A DNA stretch of 64,000 bases, from assembly GCA_947625655.1 (NCBI GenBank), contig CANQPD010000016.1:1-64000 (forward strand), read 5' to 3'. This document shows, piece after piece, positions 8,144 to 15,529 of this stretch (position 1 is the stretch's first letter; the number at the start of each line of letters is the position of its first letter). The position numbers and the translations under genes were made by a program. The DNA is from an uncultured Dysosmobacter sp. (GTDB taxonomy: Bacteria > Bacillota > Clostridia > Oscillospirales > Oscillospiraceae). The notes beneath the pieces were generated by a model, which did no database searches, was not told where the DNA came from, and saw only the letters and a list, made by a program, of their open reading frames with translations.

Positions 8144-8728
8144 TTACACAATAGCCCTCCACACCAGCGTCAGGCCCAGGCTGTACAACGCGATGGCAAA
8201 GGGCTTGCCCAGCAGGATGATGGCGGTGTACCGCCGCCAGGACATATCCGTGGTGCCCGCCAGATAGCACAAAAAGTCGTCCGGCGCCACCGGCAGGAAA
8301 ATGGCCAGGGCAAACAGGCGGGCGAAGCGGTCCCGCTCCTCCGCCCAGCGGCCGTATTTTTGGATGGTCCGCTCTGAAAACAGCAGGGACAGCAGGGGCT
8401 TGCCGCAGTTTCGGGCCACGGCGAAGGCGATAAGGGAGCCGATGCAGATGCCCACATAGTTATAGACGAAGCCCCGGGCCGGCCCGAACAGCAGCACCCC
8501 CGCAAGGCACCCCAGGCCGCCGGGGAGAATGGGCACCACTACCTGCACCGCCTGAAAGACGGTGAACAGCAGCGCCCCCGCCGGGCCGCAGCTGGCCACC
8601 AGGGCCTCCATCCGCTCCTGGGAGGTCAGCACCCCCGTCCGCCAGCCCCACAGGGCCGCCAGCACGCAGAGGGCGAATCCGGTGAGGGAGGCCAGCCGCA
8701 GGACGGTTTTTTCCACGGGCCGGGTCAT
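8144..8728 (-). CDS. TVP38/TMEM64 (DedA-like) membrane protein
   Basis: The 194-residue protein has about five membrane segments and the SNARE-associated/VTT domain pattern: PILPGGLGCLAGVLLFGPARGF near residue 65 (in part) and FLPVAPDDFLCYLAG near residue 145, where acidic and proline residues lie in re-entrant loops. VTT-domain proteins move or scramble lipids across membranes. Its start overlaps the stop of the upstream glycosyltransferase by 3 bases and the downstream glycosyltransferase begins 11 bases later, so the three are co-translated. A role in presenting or flipping glycolipid is inferred. Confidence 0.82.
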   Translation of the reverse strand: MTRPVEKTVLRLASLTGFALCVLAALWGWRTGVLTSQERMEALVASCGPAGALLFTVFQAVQVVVPILPGGLGCLAGVLLFGPARGFVYNYVGICIGSLIAFAVARNCGKPLLSLLFSERTIQKYGRWAEERDRFARLFALAIFLPVAPDDFLCYLAGTTDMSWRRYTAIILLGKPFAIALYSLGLTLVWRAIV

Positions 8729-9906
8729 GCGGAGACCTCCCTTTGGGAGCGGGCGTCGTGGCGTTGGATCTGCTCTTGGTAGATGGCCTCCACACTTTCC
8801 GCGAAGCGCTCCGCGGAGAAGGGCTCGGCGGTGCGGCGGGCATTTTGGGCCAGCTGCCGGCGGCGGTGGGGCTGGGAGAGGAACAGATCCAGCTTTTGCA
8901 GGAAGTCCGCCTCATCCCGGTACTGCCAGCCGTTTTCGCCGTCCCGGACGACCTCCGTCAGGCAGGGGTCCGCCCGGCACAGGGCGGGAACGCCGGCGGC
9001 CAGGGCCTCCACATAGGTCAGGCCCTGGGTCTCGCTGGTGGAGGCGCTGACGAAGAGATCCCCCAGCTGATACCAGTCCGCCACCTGCTCCGGCGGCACC
9101 ATGCCGGCGAAAACCACGTCGGGGGCCGTCAGCCCCAGCTCCGCCGCCAGACGCTCCAGCCGGGGGCGGTCCGGGCCGTCCCCCACCAGCAGGAGGGTCA
9201 CGGCGCTGCCGCCCAGGGCGGCCCGGAGGCGCAGCAGCTCATCGATATTTTTCTCCTCCGCCAGCCGGCCCACGGACACCAGGATCAGGCGGTCCTGGGG
9301 GATGTCCAGGCTGGAGCGCAGCACCGCCAGCCGCCAGGGATCCGGCTCGCCGGAAAAGCGCCGCAGGTCGATGCCGGAGGGCACCACAAACACCGGGCGG
9401 TCCACGCCGTAGCTCTGGAGCAGCAGCCGCACCTTTCCGGTGGGGGCGATCAGGCAGTCGGTGTGGGACGCCGCCCAGCGGGAGAACACCGCCACCGCCT
9501 TTTTCCCAAAGCGGACGCTGGGGGAGAAATAATGGGTGTAGTCCTCGTAGACCGTGTGGTAGGTGTGGACCAGGGGCACGTCCAGCTCCTCCGCGATGCG
9601 GCAGGCCAGAAAGAAGGTGGAGAACTCGCACTGGGAGTGGACCACGTCGGGCCCCCAGGCCACGATCTCCCGCACCCACTTCCCCGCCAGGGCCGTCCGC
9701 AGGCGGGCGCCGGGGTACACCAGCCCTGCCGCCACGGAGCCCAGATACGTCACGCCGTCCCTGGACCAGGAGCGGCGGCTCTGGGACAATGTCAGCACCC
9801 GGACCTCGTGGCCCCGGCGCTCCAGCTCCCGCCGGAGGTTTTTCACCGAGGTCACCACGCCGTTGACAGCGGGGCTGTACCAGTCGGATGTAATCAGGAT
9901 TTTCAT
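8725..9906 (-). CDS. GT4 glycosyltransferase, probable diacylglycerol glucosyltransferase
   Basis: The 393-residue protein starts MKILITSDWYSPAVNGVVTS and contains HTYHTVYEDYTHY and a C-terminal ASTSETQGLTYVEALAAGVP nucleotide-sugar site, a pattern shared with monoglucosyl-diacylglycerol synthases of Gram-positive bacteria. It would transfer glucose to diacylglycerol at the inner face of the membrane. It is the first gene of a three-gene operon. GAGG lies 8 bases before the ATG. The promoter and an operator are at 9991-10031. Other lipid acceptors, such as phosphatidylinositol, are possible. Confidence 0.8.
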   Translation of the reverse strand: MKILITSDWYSPAVNGVVTSVKNLRRELERRGHEVRVLTLSQSRRSWSRDGVTYLGSVAAGLVYPGARLRTALAGKWVREIVAWGPDVVHSQCEFSTFFLACRIAEELDVPLVHTYHTVYEDYTHYFSPSVRFGKKAVAVFSRWAASHTDCLIAPTGKVRLLLQSYGVDRPVFVVPSGIDLRRFSGEPDPWRLAVLRSSLDIPQDRLILVSVGRLAEEKNIDELLRLRAALGGSAVTLLLVGDGPDRPRLERLAAELGLTAPDVVFAGMVPPEQVADWYQLGDLFVSASTSETQGLTYVEALAAGVPALCRADPCLTEVVRDGENGWQYRDEADFLQKLDLFLSQPHRRRQLAQNARRTAEPFSAERFAESVEAIYQEQIQRHDARSQREVSA

Positions 9907-9990
9907 AAGCCGTTCCTCGTTTCTTGCCGTCTGTTCTCTATAACGATGTTGATGGAGGGATTTCTTCAGATCCTCTTGTATTTTTTCTTA

Positions 9991-10031
9991 ACTGTATTAA
10001 TCATAATAGTACAGTTAATACAGTTTGTCAA
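9991..10031 (-). promoter_or_regulatory. Promoter and palindromic operator of the glycosyltransferase operon
   Basis: On the minus strand TTGACA (10031-10026), a 17-base spacer and TATTAT (10008-10003). ACTGTATTAA (9991-10000) and TTAATACAGT (10015-10024) are perfect inverted arms that straddle the -10 box and reach into the spacer. The half-sites TGTATTAA are 14 bases apart. The same half-sites, 4 bases apart, lie at the ABC-transporter promoter (12836-12855). GntR-family regulators of the YtrA type use palindromes of this kind. Confidence 0.7.
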
Positions 10032-10087
10032 GCACCAGTTTCTCTGCCTATAAGACGCACAGCGGGCGGTTTTGTTGCACGGAATTT

Positions 10088-12040
10088 TCAGGCCAGCGCC
10101 GTTCCGCCCACGATGCGGCCGTAGGTGCGGGCCGTCAGGGCATACACCAGGGCGTAGATGAGCGCAAACGCCAGCAGGCTCCCCGCCGTGCACAGGGCAA
10201 ACAGGCCCACGTTGTCCAGGCCGAACAGCTCCAAAAGGCAGCACAGCATGCGGAAGGCCGCCAGGATGTGCAGCCCCGCCGCCGCCAGGGGCAGGAAGAA
10301 CACCAGCAGCACCTGGCTGTTGACGGAGGACCGGATCTCCCGGGGGCTCATGCCCACCCGGCCCATGATCTGATAGCGGCGCTGATCCTCATAGCCCTCG
10401 GAGATCTGCTTGTAGCAGATGATGAGCACCGTGGCCAGCAGGAACAATGCCCCCAGGAACAGGCCGGTGAACAAAAAGCCGCCGTACATAGCGTACAGGT
10501 CCCGGGCGTTGTCCTGGCGGCCGGCAACACGGAAAGCTCCGCCGGAGGCCCCTGACAGCGCCTCCGCCCAGGCCAGTTTTTCATTGTCGCTGCCCTCCAG
10601 GTCGATCTGGACGCGGAACTGGCGGCTTTTCTCCGGTGCCAGGGCGGCAATACGCTCCAGGGTCTCCTCCTCCGCCACCAGTCCCAGGGTCTGGACATTG
10701 GAGACCATGGCCGTGCCGCCCTGGGCGGCGAAGCTGTCCAGCCGCTCCGCCACCCGGAGGGGCAGATCCCCGATGTAGAAGGTCTCCGGCAGGGTCAGGC
10801 CGTCGGAATAAGCCAGGACCTCCCCGTCGGCCAGGGTGATCTCCCGCCCGGTCAGGCGGCTGTAGTCCGCCGCCGTCACCAGCTCCACCTGGACGTCACC
10901 GCCTCCTTCCAGGGCCAGCGTATTGCCGCCGTAGCCGCCGGAGAAAGAGACGCCGGTGTACCAATCCAGGGTCTTCACCCGCGCCCCGGCGGAGGTCAGG
11001 GCGGCGCGCACCGTCTCCAGGGTCTCCGCCGGGTCTCCCGGCTGGCGGTCCAGGTCCTGGGTGACCTGGATGTCATGGGGGTAAGCCCGGTCCAGGGTGT
11101 GCTCCATCCCCAGGTACAGGCACGCCGTGGCGGACACCGTCACCAGCACCATGGTGGACAGGATGCAGATGTTGGCAAGGCCCACGGCGTTCTGCTTCAT
11201 CCGGTACAGCAATCCGGAGACGGCGGTGAAGTGCCGGGGCTGGTAGTAAAAGCCCCGGTCCGCCCGCAGCCGCTTCAGCAGGGCCACGGAACCGGCGGTA
11301 AACAGGCAGTAGGTGCCGATCATCACCAGCAGCACCGCCACAAAAAACAGCTCCAGCGCCGCCACCGGATCTTCGGTGGTCAGGGCGATGCAGTAGCCCG
11401 CTCCCAGGGCCAGAAGGCCCACGGCGGTCAGCAGGCGCTTCGTCTTGGGCTCCCGCTCCCCCACCGCGCCGCCGCGGAGCAGCTCAACGGGCCGGGCCCG
11501 GCCCACCCGGAAGAGGTTCACCGCCAGGGTCAGGGCAAACAGGACGCCGAACAGCGCCGCCGTCTCCAGGCATCCCTTTCCGCTGACAGAGAAGCGGATC
11601 TCCACCGGCAGCCGCAGCAGCCTGACCACGCACCACAGCATCCCCCGGGACAGCAGGATCCCTGCCAGGATGCCTCCCAGGATGGAGACAGCGGCGCAGT
11701 ACAGCGTCTCCCAAAAGCACATGGCGGCGATGTGGCGCTTTTCCAGGCCCAGGATGTTGTAAAGCCCCAGCTCCCGCTGCCGCCGCTTCATGACAAAGCT
11801 GTCGGCGTACAGCAGGATGACGGCGGAGAACAGGGACACCACAAAGCAGCCAATGGACATCATCACCTGCAGATAGGCCGCCCCCCGGACGGCGGCCAGG
11901 GCCTCATGCCAGGTGAGGAAACGCAGGATGTAGTACATGGCGGCCACCGCCCCGCAGGAGAGGAGGTACGGCCCGTAAAACCGCCCGTTCCGAACCAGGT
12001 TCACCAGGGCCAGACGGGGGAAAAATCCGGCGTTACGCAT
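10088..12040 (-). CDS. BceB/FtsX-type ABC transporter permease
   Basis: The 650-residue protein has four N-terminal membrane segments, further segments to about residue 300, a large extracytoplasmic domain of roughly 200 residues and three C-terminal membrane segments. This is the layout of BceB-type permeases that remove or sense cell-wall-active peptides. It is encoded 3' of its ATPase, overlapping it by 8 bases. The start at 12040 has GGGAGG 8 bases upstream. No BceS-like sensor kinase is adjacent, so control may be through the operator at 12836-12855. No clear terminator follows the stop. Confidence 0.85.
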   Translation of the reverse strand: MRNAGFFPRLALVNLVRNGRFYGPYLLSCGAVAAMYYILRFLTWHEALAAVRGAAYLQVMMSIGCFVVSLFSAVILLYADSFVMKRRQRELGLYNILGLEKRHIAAMCFWETLYCAAVSILGGILAGILLSRGMLWCVVRLLRLPVEIRFSVSGKGCLETAALFGVLFALTLAVNLFRVGRARPVELLRGGAVGEREPKTKRLLTAVGLLALGAGYCIALTTEDPVAALELFFVAVLLVMIGTYCLFTAGSVALLKRLRADRGFYYQPRHFTAVSGLLYRMKQNAVGLANICILSTMVLVTVSATACLYLGMEHTLDRAYPHDIQVTQDLDRQPGDPAETLETVRAALTSAGARVKTLDWYTGVSFSGGYGGNTLALEGGGDVQVELVTAADYSRLTGREITLADGEVLAYSDGLTLPETFYIGDLPLRVAERLDSFAAQGGTAMVSNVQTLGLVAEEETLERIAALAPEKSRQFRVQIDLEGSDNEKLAWAEALSGASGGAFRVAGRQDNARDLYAMYGGFLFTGLFLGALFLLATVLIICYKQISEGYEDQRRYQIMGRVGMSPREIRSSVNSQVLLVFFLPLAAAGLHILAAFRMLCCLLELFGLDNVGLFALCTAGSLLAFALIYALVYALTARTYGRIVGGTALA

Positions 12041-12800
12041 GGACGGCACCTCCCTGAGGCAGGCGGGTGAGCACGTCGGAGATGCGGCGGAACTGGCTCT
12101 CCCGGCTCTCGCTCCCCCGCTCCAGCTGGTGATAGACCCGGCCGTCCCGCAGAAACAGCACCCGGCCCGCGTGGCTGGCGGCCTTGATGCTGTGGGTCAC
12201 CATGACGACGGTCTGCCCCGCCCGGTTGATCTCCCTGAACAGCTCCAGCAGGCTGTCGGCGGACCGGGAGTCCAGGGCGCCGGTGGGCTCGTCGGCCAGC
12301 ACCAGCTCCGGGTCCGTGATCAGGGCCCGGGCCACCGCCGTCCGCTGCTTCTGGCCGCCGGAGACCTCGTAGGGGTATTTGTCCAGCAGGTCCGTGATGC
12401 CCAGGCGGGCCGCGATGGGCGATAGCTTCCGCTCCATGGCGGCGTAGTCCTTCCCCGCCAGCACCAGAGGCAAAAAGATGTTGTCCCGCAGGGAAAAGGT
12501 GTCCAGCAGATCAAAGTCCTGGAACACAAAGCCCAGGTGGGCCCGGCGGAAGGCTGCCAGGTCCCGCTCCCGGACGGCGGACAGGGGCTGTCCGTTCAGC
12601 AGCACCTCCCCGGCGGTGGGGCGGTCCAGGGCCGCCAGGATATTCAGCAGGGTGGTCTTGCCGGAGCCGGACTCCCCCATGATGGCCACGTACTCCCCCG
12701 GTTCCACGGAGAATTCCACATCGGCCAGGGCCTGGACCTGATGGCCGCCGAAGCGGTTGGTGTAGATTTTTTGCAGATGCCGTACTTCCAGCAGAGACAT
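12033..12800 (-). CDS. BceA/MacB-type ABC transporter ATP-binding protein
   Basis: The 255-residue ATPase shows Walker A (GESGSGKTT), Q-loop (FVFQDFDLL), signature (VSGGQKQR), Walker B (LVLADEPTGALD) and the switch histidine (MVTHS). The TGALD ending is typical of the MacB/LolD/BceA branch, which works with FtsX-like permeases; the adjacent gene encodes one. The ATG at 12800 has AGGAGG 7 bases upstream and is preferred over ATG 12827. Substrates are probably antimicrobial peptides or lantibiotics, by family. Confidence 0.92.
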   Translation of the reverse strand: MSLLEVRHLQKIYTNRFGGHQVQALADVEFSVEPGEYVAIMGESGSGKTTLLNILAALDRPTAGEVLLNGQPLSAVRERDLAAFRRAHLGFVFQDFDLLDTFSLRDNIFLPLVLAGKDYAAMERKLSPIAARLGITDLLDKYPYEVSGGQKQRTAVARALITDPELVLADEPTGALDSRSADSLLELFREINRAGQTVVMVTHSIKAASHAGRVLFLRDGRVYHQLERGSESRESQFRRISDVLTRLPQGGAVHA

Positions 12801-12835
12801 ATCGATTCCTCCTCTTATTTGTATCATTGTACTGG

Positions 12836-12882
12836 TGTATTAATTTATTAATACAAATAACACCGCAAGGAGGATTTGTCAA
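12836..12882 (-). promoter_or_regulatory. Promoter and operator of the ABC transporter operon
   Basis: On the minus strand TTGACA (12882-12877), a 17-base spacer and TATTTG (12859-12854). A perfect palindrome with arms TGTATTAAT and ATTAATACA (12836-12855, 2-base centre) overlaps the -10 box and the start site. The half-sites match those at the glycosyltransferase promoter; the spacing differs by exactly 10 bases, one helical turn. Confidence 0.7.
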
Positions 12883-12900
12883 GGGGGTGGGGCAAAAAAA

Positions 12901-12930
12901 AGAAGACGGAGGGTCGTCCCTCCGTCTTCT
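12901..12930 (-). terminator. Terminator of the sigma/anti-sigma operon
   Basis: A 13-bp stem (AGAAGACGGAGGG) with loop TCGT. Read on the minus strand it is followed by a run of eight T. Confidence 0.85.
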
Positions 12931-12951
12931 CTACGGCGCTTTGTATCTGAT

Positions 12952-14157
12952 TTACTTGGCGTCGGTGATGGTGACGCCCACGCCGCCATCTTCCGTTTTG
13001 CCGTACCGGAAGTCATATCCGCCGCCGGAGGCGGTGCCGGTCACCAGGGCATCCCCGTCCAAAAAGGCGGCCAGGGTGCCGTCCTCCAGGCCCGCCAGGG
13101 TCTCCTCCAGCTCTGCCACAGTCTTGTCATAGGTCTCCTGAGAGAGGACGCCATCAGCCAGCTGCCGCTTCAGCCGCTCCGTCTCCCCGGCCATGTAGGT
13201 TTTGAAGGACTCGGCGGTAAAGGGCTCCAGCTCTCCGTCCGTCTGGGCGGCGGAGCCGCCGATGGTGAGGCGCTTTTCGCCGTCCTCATCCTCGGTTTCG
13301 GTAACAGCGGGATCCTCCGACTCCGGCAGGGCGGCCAGCTCCGCATCGGTCATGGGCACATAGTTCATGCCGGTGCCCTCCACGAACGCCTGGGCGGCCT
13401 CCGGGTCGGCCAGGCTCTCGTCCAGGGGCAGGGTGAACAGCGCGCCTGTCACACCGTCACGCAGGGAATAGGCGCCGTCCTCCGCCACGGAAAATTCGTT
13501 ATAGGAGGGCACGAAGCCCTGATACACCGCCAGATACACGGTGTGGCCGGCGAACATCTGGATGTCCTGCGTGTCCAGGGCATAGTAGGCCACGCCGTTT
13601 TCCAGGAAAGAGCTGCATCCGCCGCCCAGGGTCCAGCTGTTCACCACCTGGGGGGCATAACCCGCCACCAGGGGACTGACGGCAAAGGTTCCCCCGCCGA
13701 GGATGTCGAAATTCTCGTCCGTCAGCGGCGTGCCGTCGGTGCGGGCCACGGACACCACGGCATAGGTGCGGCTGCCGTCGGCGCTGTCGCACCAGCGGGA
13801 GATCCCCTCGCCGGACACCAGGCCGCCCAGGGTAATGGTGTAGTCCCCGGACTGCACCGTCTCGTTCAGAATCAGGGCGTCTCCCCCGGCAAAGGCCTGG
13901 GCCAGCAGGGGGTCGCTGAGTTCCTCCGCCACCTGGGACGGACTGAGCCACAGCACGGCGGCGGACACGGACACGGCCAGCACGGCCACGGCGGCGGCGA
14001 CCAGCACCGCCAGTTTCCGGGTTTTCTTGAAATGCATATTCGGTTTCTCCTTTTCCAGTTCACGGGCATGGGTTTGCAGCAGCGCCGCCGTCCGCGCCTG
14101 AAAGTCCGTGGAAAAGGAGATTTGGTCAAATGCCTTGCGGTATTCCTCACGGTTCAT
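12952..14157 (-). CDS. Putative anti-sigma factor, membrane-anchored
   Basis: The 401-residue protein has a short cytoplasmic N-terminus (residues 1-45), one membrane segment (LAVLVAAAVAVLAVSVSAAV, near residue 48) and a long acidic extracytoplasmic region of no recognised domain. Its ATG shares one base with the stop of the preceding ECF sigma gene (TGATG), so the two are translationally coupled. This position and topology fit an anti-sigma factor that holds the sigma factor at the membrane until an external signal arrives. No zinc-binding HxxxCxxC motif is visible. The C-terminal 90 residues include a helical segment (KTYMAGETERLKRQL). Confidence 0.65.
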   Translation of the reverse strand: MNREEYRKAFDQISFSTDFQARTAALLQTHARELEKEKPNMHFKKTRKLAVLVAAAVAVLAVSVSAAVLWLSPSQVAEELSDPLLAQAFAGGDALILNETVQSGDYTITLGGLVSGEGISRWCDSADGSRTYAVVSVARTDGTPLTDENFDILGGGTFAVSPLVAGYAPQVVNSWTLGGGCSSFLENGVAYYALDTQDIQMFAGHTVYLAVYQGFVPSYNEFSVAEDGAYSLRDGVTGALFTLPLDESLADPEAAQAFVEGTGMNYVPMTDAELAALPESEDPAVTETEDEDGEKRLTIGGSAAQTDGELEPFTAESFKTYMAGETERLKRQLADGVLSQETYDKTVAELEETLAGLEDGTLAAFLDGDALVTGTASGGGYDFRYGKTEDGGVGVTITDAK

Positions 14158-14633
14158 CAGTCTTCCTCCTTCAGCATCTGCCGCAGCCGCTCCCGGCCAC
14201 GGGCCAGGCGGGTGCCCACCGTGGGGGCGGGCGCGCCCAGCAGTTTGGCGATCTCTTTGATGGAATACCCCTCGTAATAGTAGAGGTGGATGACCGCGCT
14301 GTACTTCTCCGGCAGGGCGCGGACGGCGGATAGGAGCTCCCTTGTCCCCTCCGGCGCGGCGGCCTGGGCCGCCGCCTCCAGGGGGACGTTCCGCTTTTCC
14401 GCCGCCCTGCGGATGTCGCTGGCGCGGTGAAGGGTCGTCCGGATGAGCCACGCCTTTTCGTGCTCCGGGTCCCGGAACGCGGGGCGGGCGGTCAGAAGCT
14501 TTAAAAAGGTCTCCTGAACCGCATCTTCCGCATCGGCGGCGTCATCCAGGCGGGTGCAGGCCAGCCGCAGCAGCATGGGGCTGTACTCCGTCACAATGCG
14601 GCTGATGGTTTCATCGCTAGCAAATGGAACCAT
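14157..14633 (-). CDS. ECF-type RNA polymerase sigma factor
   Basis: The 158-residue protein has sigma region 2 (DDAADAEDAVQETFLKLL, near residue 35) and region 4 (YYEGYSIKEIAKLLGAPAPT, near residue 115) and lacks regions 1 and 3, as ECF sigma factors do. It would direct polymerase to promoters of a stress or surface regulon. GGAG 9-12 bases before ATG 14633 supports the start; the frame is open 20 codons further upstream without a better site. It is coupled to the anti-sigma gene that follows. Confidence 0.88.
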   Translation of the reverse strand: MVPFASDETISRIVTEYSPMLLRLACTRLDDAADAEDAVQETFLKLLTARPAFRDPEHEKAWLIRTTLHRASDIRRAAEKRNVPLEAAAQAAAPEGTRELLSAVRALPEKYSAVIHLYYYEGYSIKEIAKLLGAPAPTVGTRLARGRERLRQMLKEED

Positions 14634-14724
14634 GTTCCTCACTCCCTTCACTCTAAACACGAATGAACCGGCCGGTTTTTTTCGGCGGGGCAAAAATTTT
14701 CCCGCCGGATGCGGATTGCCTCCT

Positions 14725-14766
14725 GTAGGGCGCGACCACTGGGCGCGCCGGGTCGTCGCGCCCTAC
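14725..14766. repeat. GC-rich hairpin repeat
   Basis: GTAGGGCGCGACC (14725-14737) pairs with the inverted sequence ending in CGCCCTAC at 14766, with a one-base bulge. The type of sequence (GTAGGG-CGCGACC) looks like a dispersed intergenic palindrome. The 14634-14831 gap holds nothing else that I can recognise apart from a possible sigma-gene promoter. Confidence 0.4.
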
Positions 14767-14831
14767 GGCTATCACGAAGCCGTTTCCGCCCTCTGTCCCC
14801 GGCATAGCCGGAGCCGCTGTCAAAGCAGCAA

Positions 14832-15105
14832 AAAGGGATGCCCCCAGGCATCCCTTTCAGGCCGCTGAAAAAGTCCGCTGGGCTTTTTCAGCAACCTGAA
14901 CAATGCCTCGCTTTTTGGTCTGCTTCGCAGCCCAAAAAGCTCCCTCTTTGCGGGGCAACGGGCTGCTGTCACAGCCCTTTTGCAGGCATTCGATTTAACA
15001 CGAAGGGGCTCCCGCCCCCTCGTACTCCCCCTGCGAAACGGAACGTTTTTTCTCCAAACAGAGGTTTTTGAAAAGGCTGAAAGGGATGCCCGGGGGCATC
15101 CCTTT
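14832..15105 (+). repeat. Structured repeat family, complete copy A, between two terminators
   Basis: The element body is 14858-15079 (222 bp). It begins with a hairpin (CAGGCCGCTGAAAAAG arm), then a multibranched unit closed by AATGCCT (14902-14908) and AGGCATT (14984-14990), then a hairpin with GGGGCTCCCGCCCC, and ends TTTTTGAAAAGGCTG. It lies between two hairpins with the same 11-base arm AAAGGGATGCC (14832-14857 and 15080-15105). The right one is the lspA terminator; the left loop is nearly its reverse complement. No protein is encoded. Confidence 0.8.
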
Positions 15106-15108
15106 TTA

Positions 15109-15525
15109 TCACCGCTTTTTCCGTCGGAGGGCCAGACACACGCCGCCCAGCAGAATGGCGAAGTCCGCCAGATTGAACACATACCGCTTCAGGCGCCCCG
15201 GCGCTTTGGGGAACTGGATGTAGTCGTATACGCTCCCCCGGCGCAGCCGCTCCAGCAGGTTGCTGAGACCACCGCCCAAAGACAGCCCCACGCCCACAGG
15301 ACTTCTGCGGCGCTGGGTCCACAGCATCCCCAGGGCGGCAAGGGAGGCCGCCGGCAGAGCCGCTTTTCGGATGGGCAGGCCGAAGGCCGCGCCTCCGTTC
15401 CACATGGCCCGTAGGCGGAGGCGGCCCCCGGCGTATTCCGTCTCCCGGCGGCTGGTGCGGTCCAGATACCACCGGGCGGCAGTGCAGGCGGACAGGGCCG
15501 CCAGGGCGGTCAAGATCGTCAGCAT
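15109..15525 (-). CDS. lspA: Signal peptidase II (lipoprotein signal peptidase), divergent
   Basis: The 138-residue membrane protein has four hydrophobic segments and the LspA signature blocks: MWNGGAAFGL, GGGLSNLLERLRRGSVYDYIQF (in part) and YVFNLADFAILLG. The two catalytic aspartates (VYDY and NLAD) are present. The usual NLIDR motif reads NLLER, an Asp to Glu change outside the catalytic pair. It would cleave prolipoprotein signal peptides, of which this window encodes several. Its ATG lies 4 bases after the stop of the GTPase-nuclease gene, whose last codons supply the AGGAG. Confidence 0.85.
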   Translation of the reverse strand: MLTILTALAALSACTAARWYLDRTSRRETEYAGGRLRLRAMWNGGAAFGLPIRKAALPAASLAALGMLWTQRRRSPVGVGLSLGGGLSNLLERLRRGSVYDYIQFPKAPGRLKRYVFNLADFAILLGGVCLALRRKKR

Positions 15526-15529
15526 GGGA

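Noticed and set aside
13499-14451. N-terminal extension of the anti-sigma gene to 14451
   Set aside because: The extension overlaps the sigma gene in another frame and has shadow composition; ATG 14157 is coupled to the sigma stop.
14725-14766. Rho-independent terminator
   Set aside because: The hairpin is strong but lacks a T-run on either strand and no gene ends next to it; a dispersed repeat is more likely.
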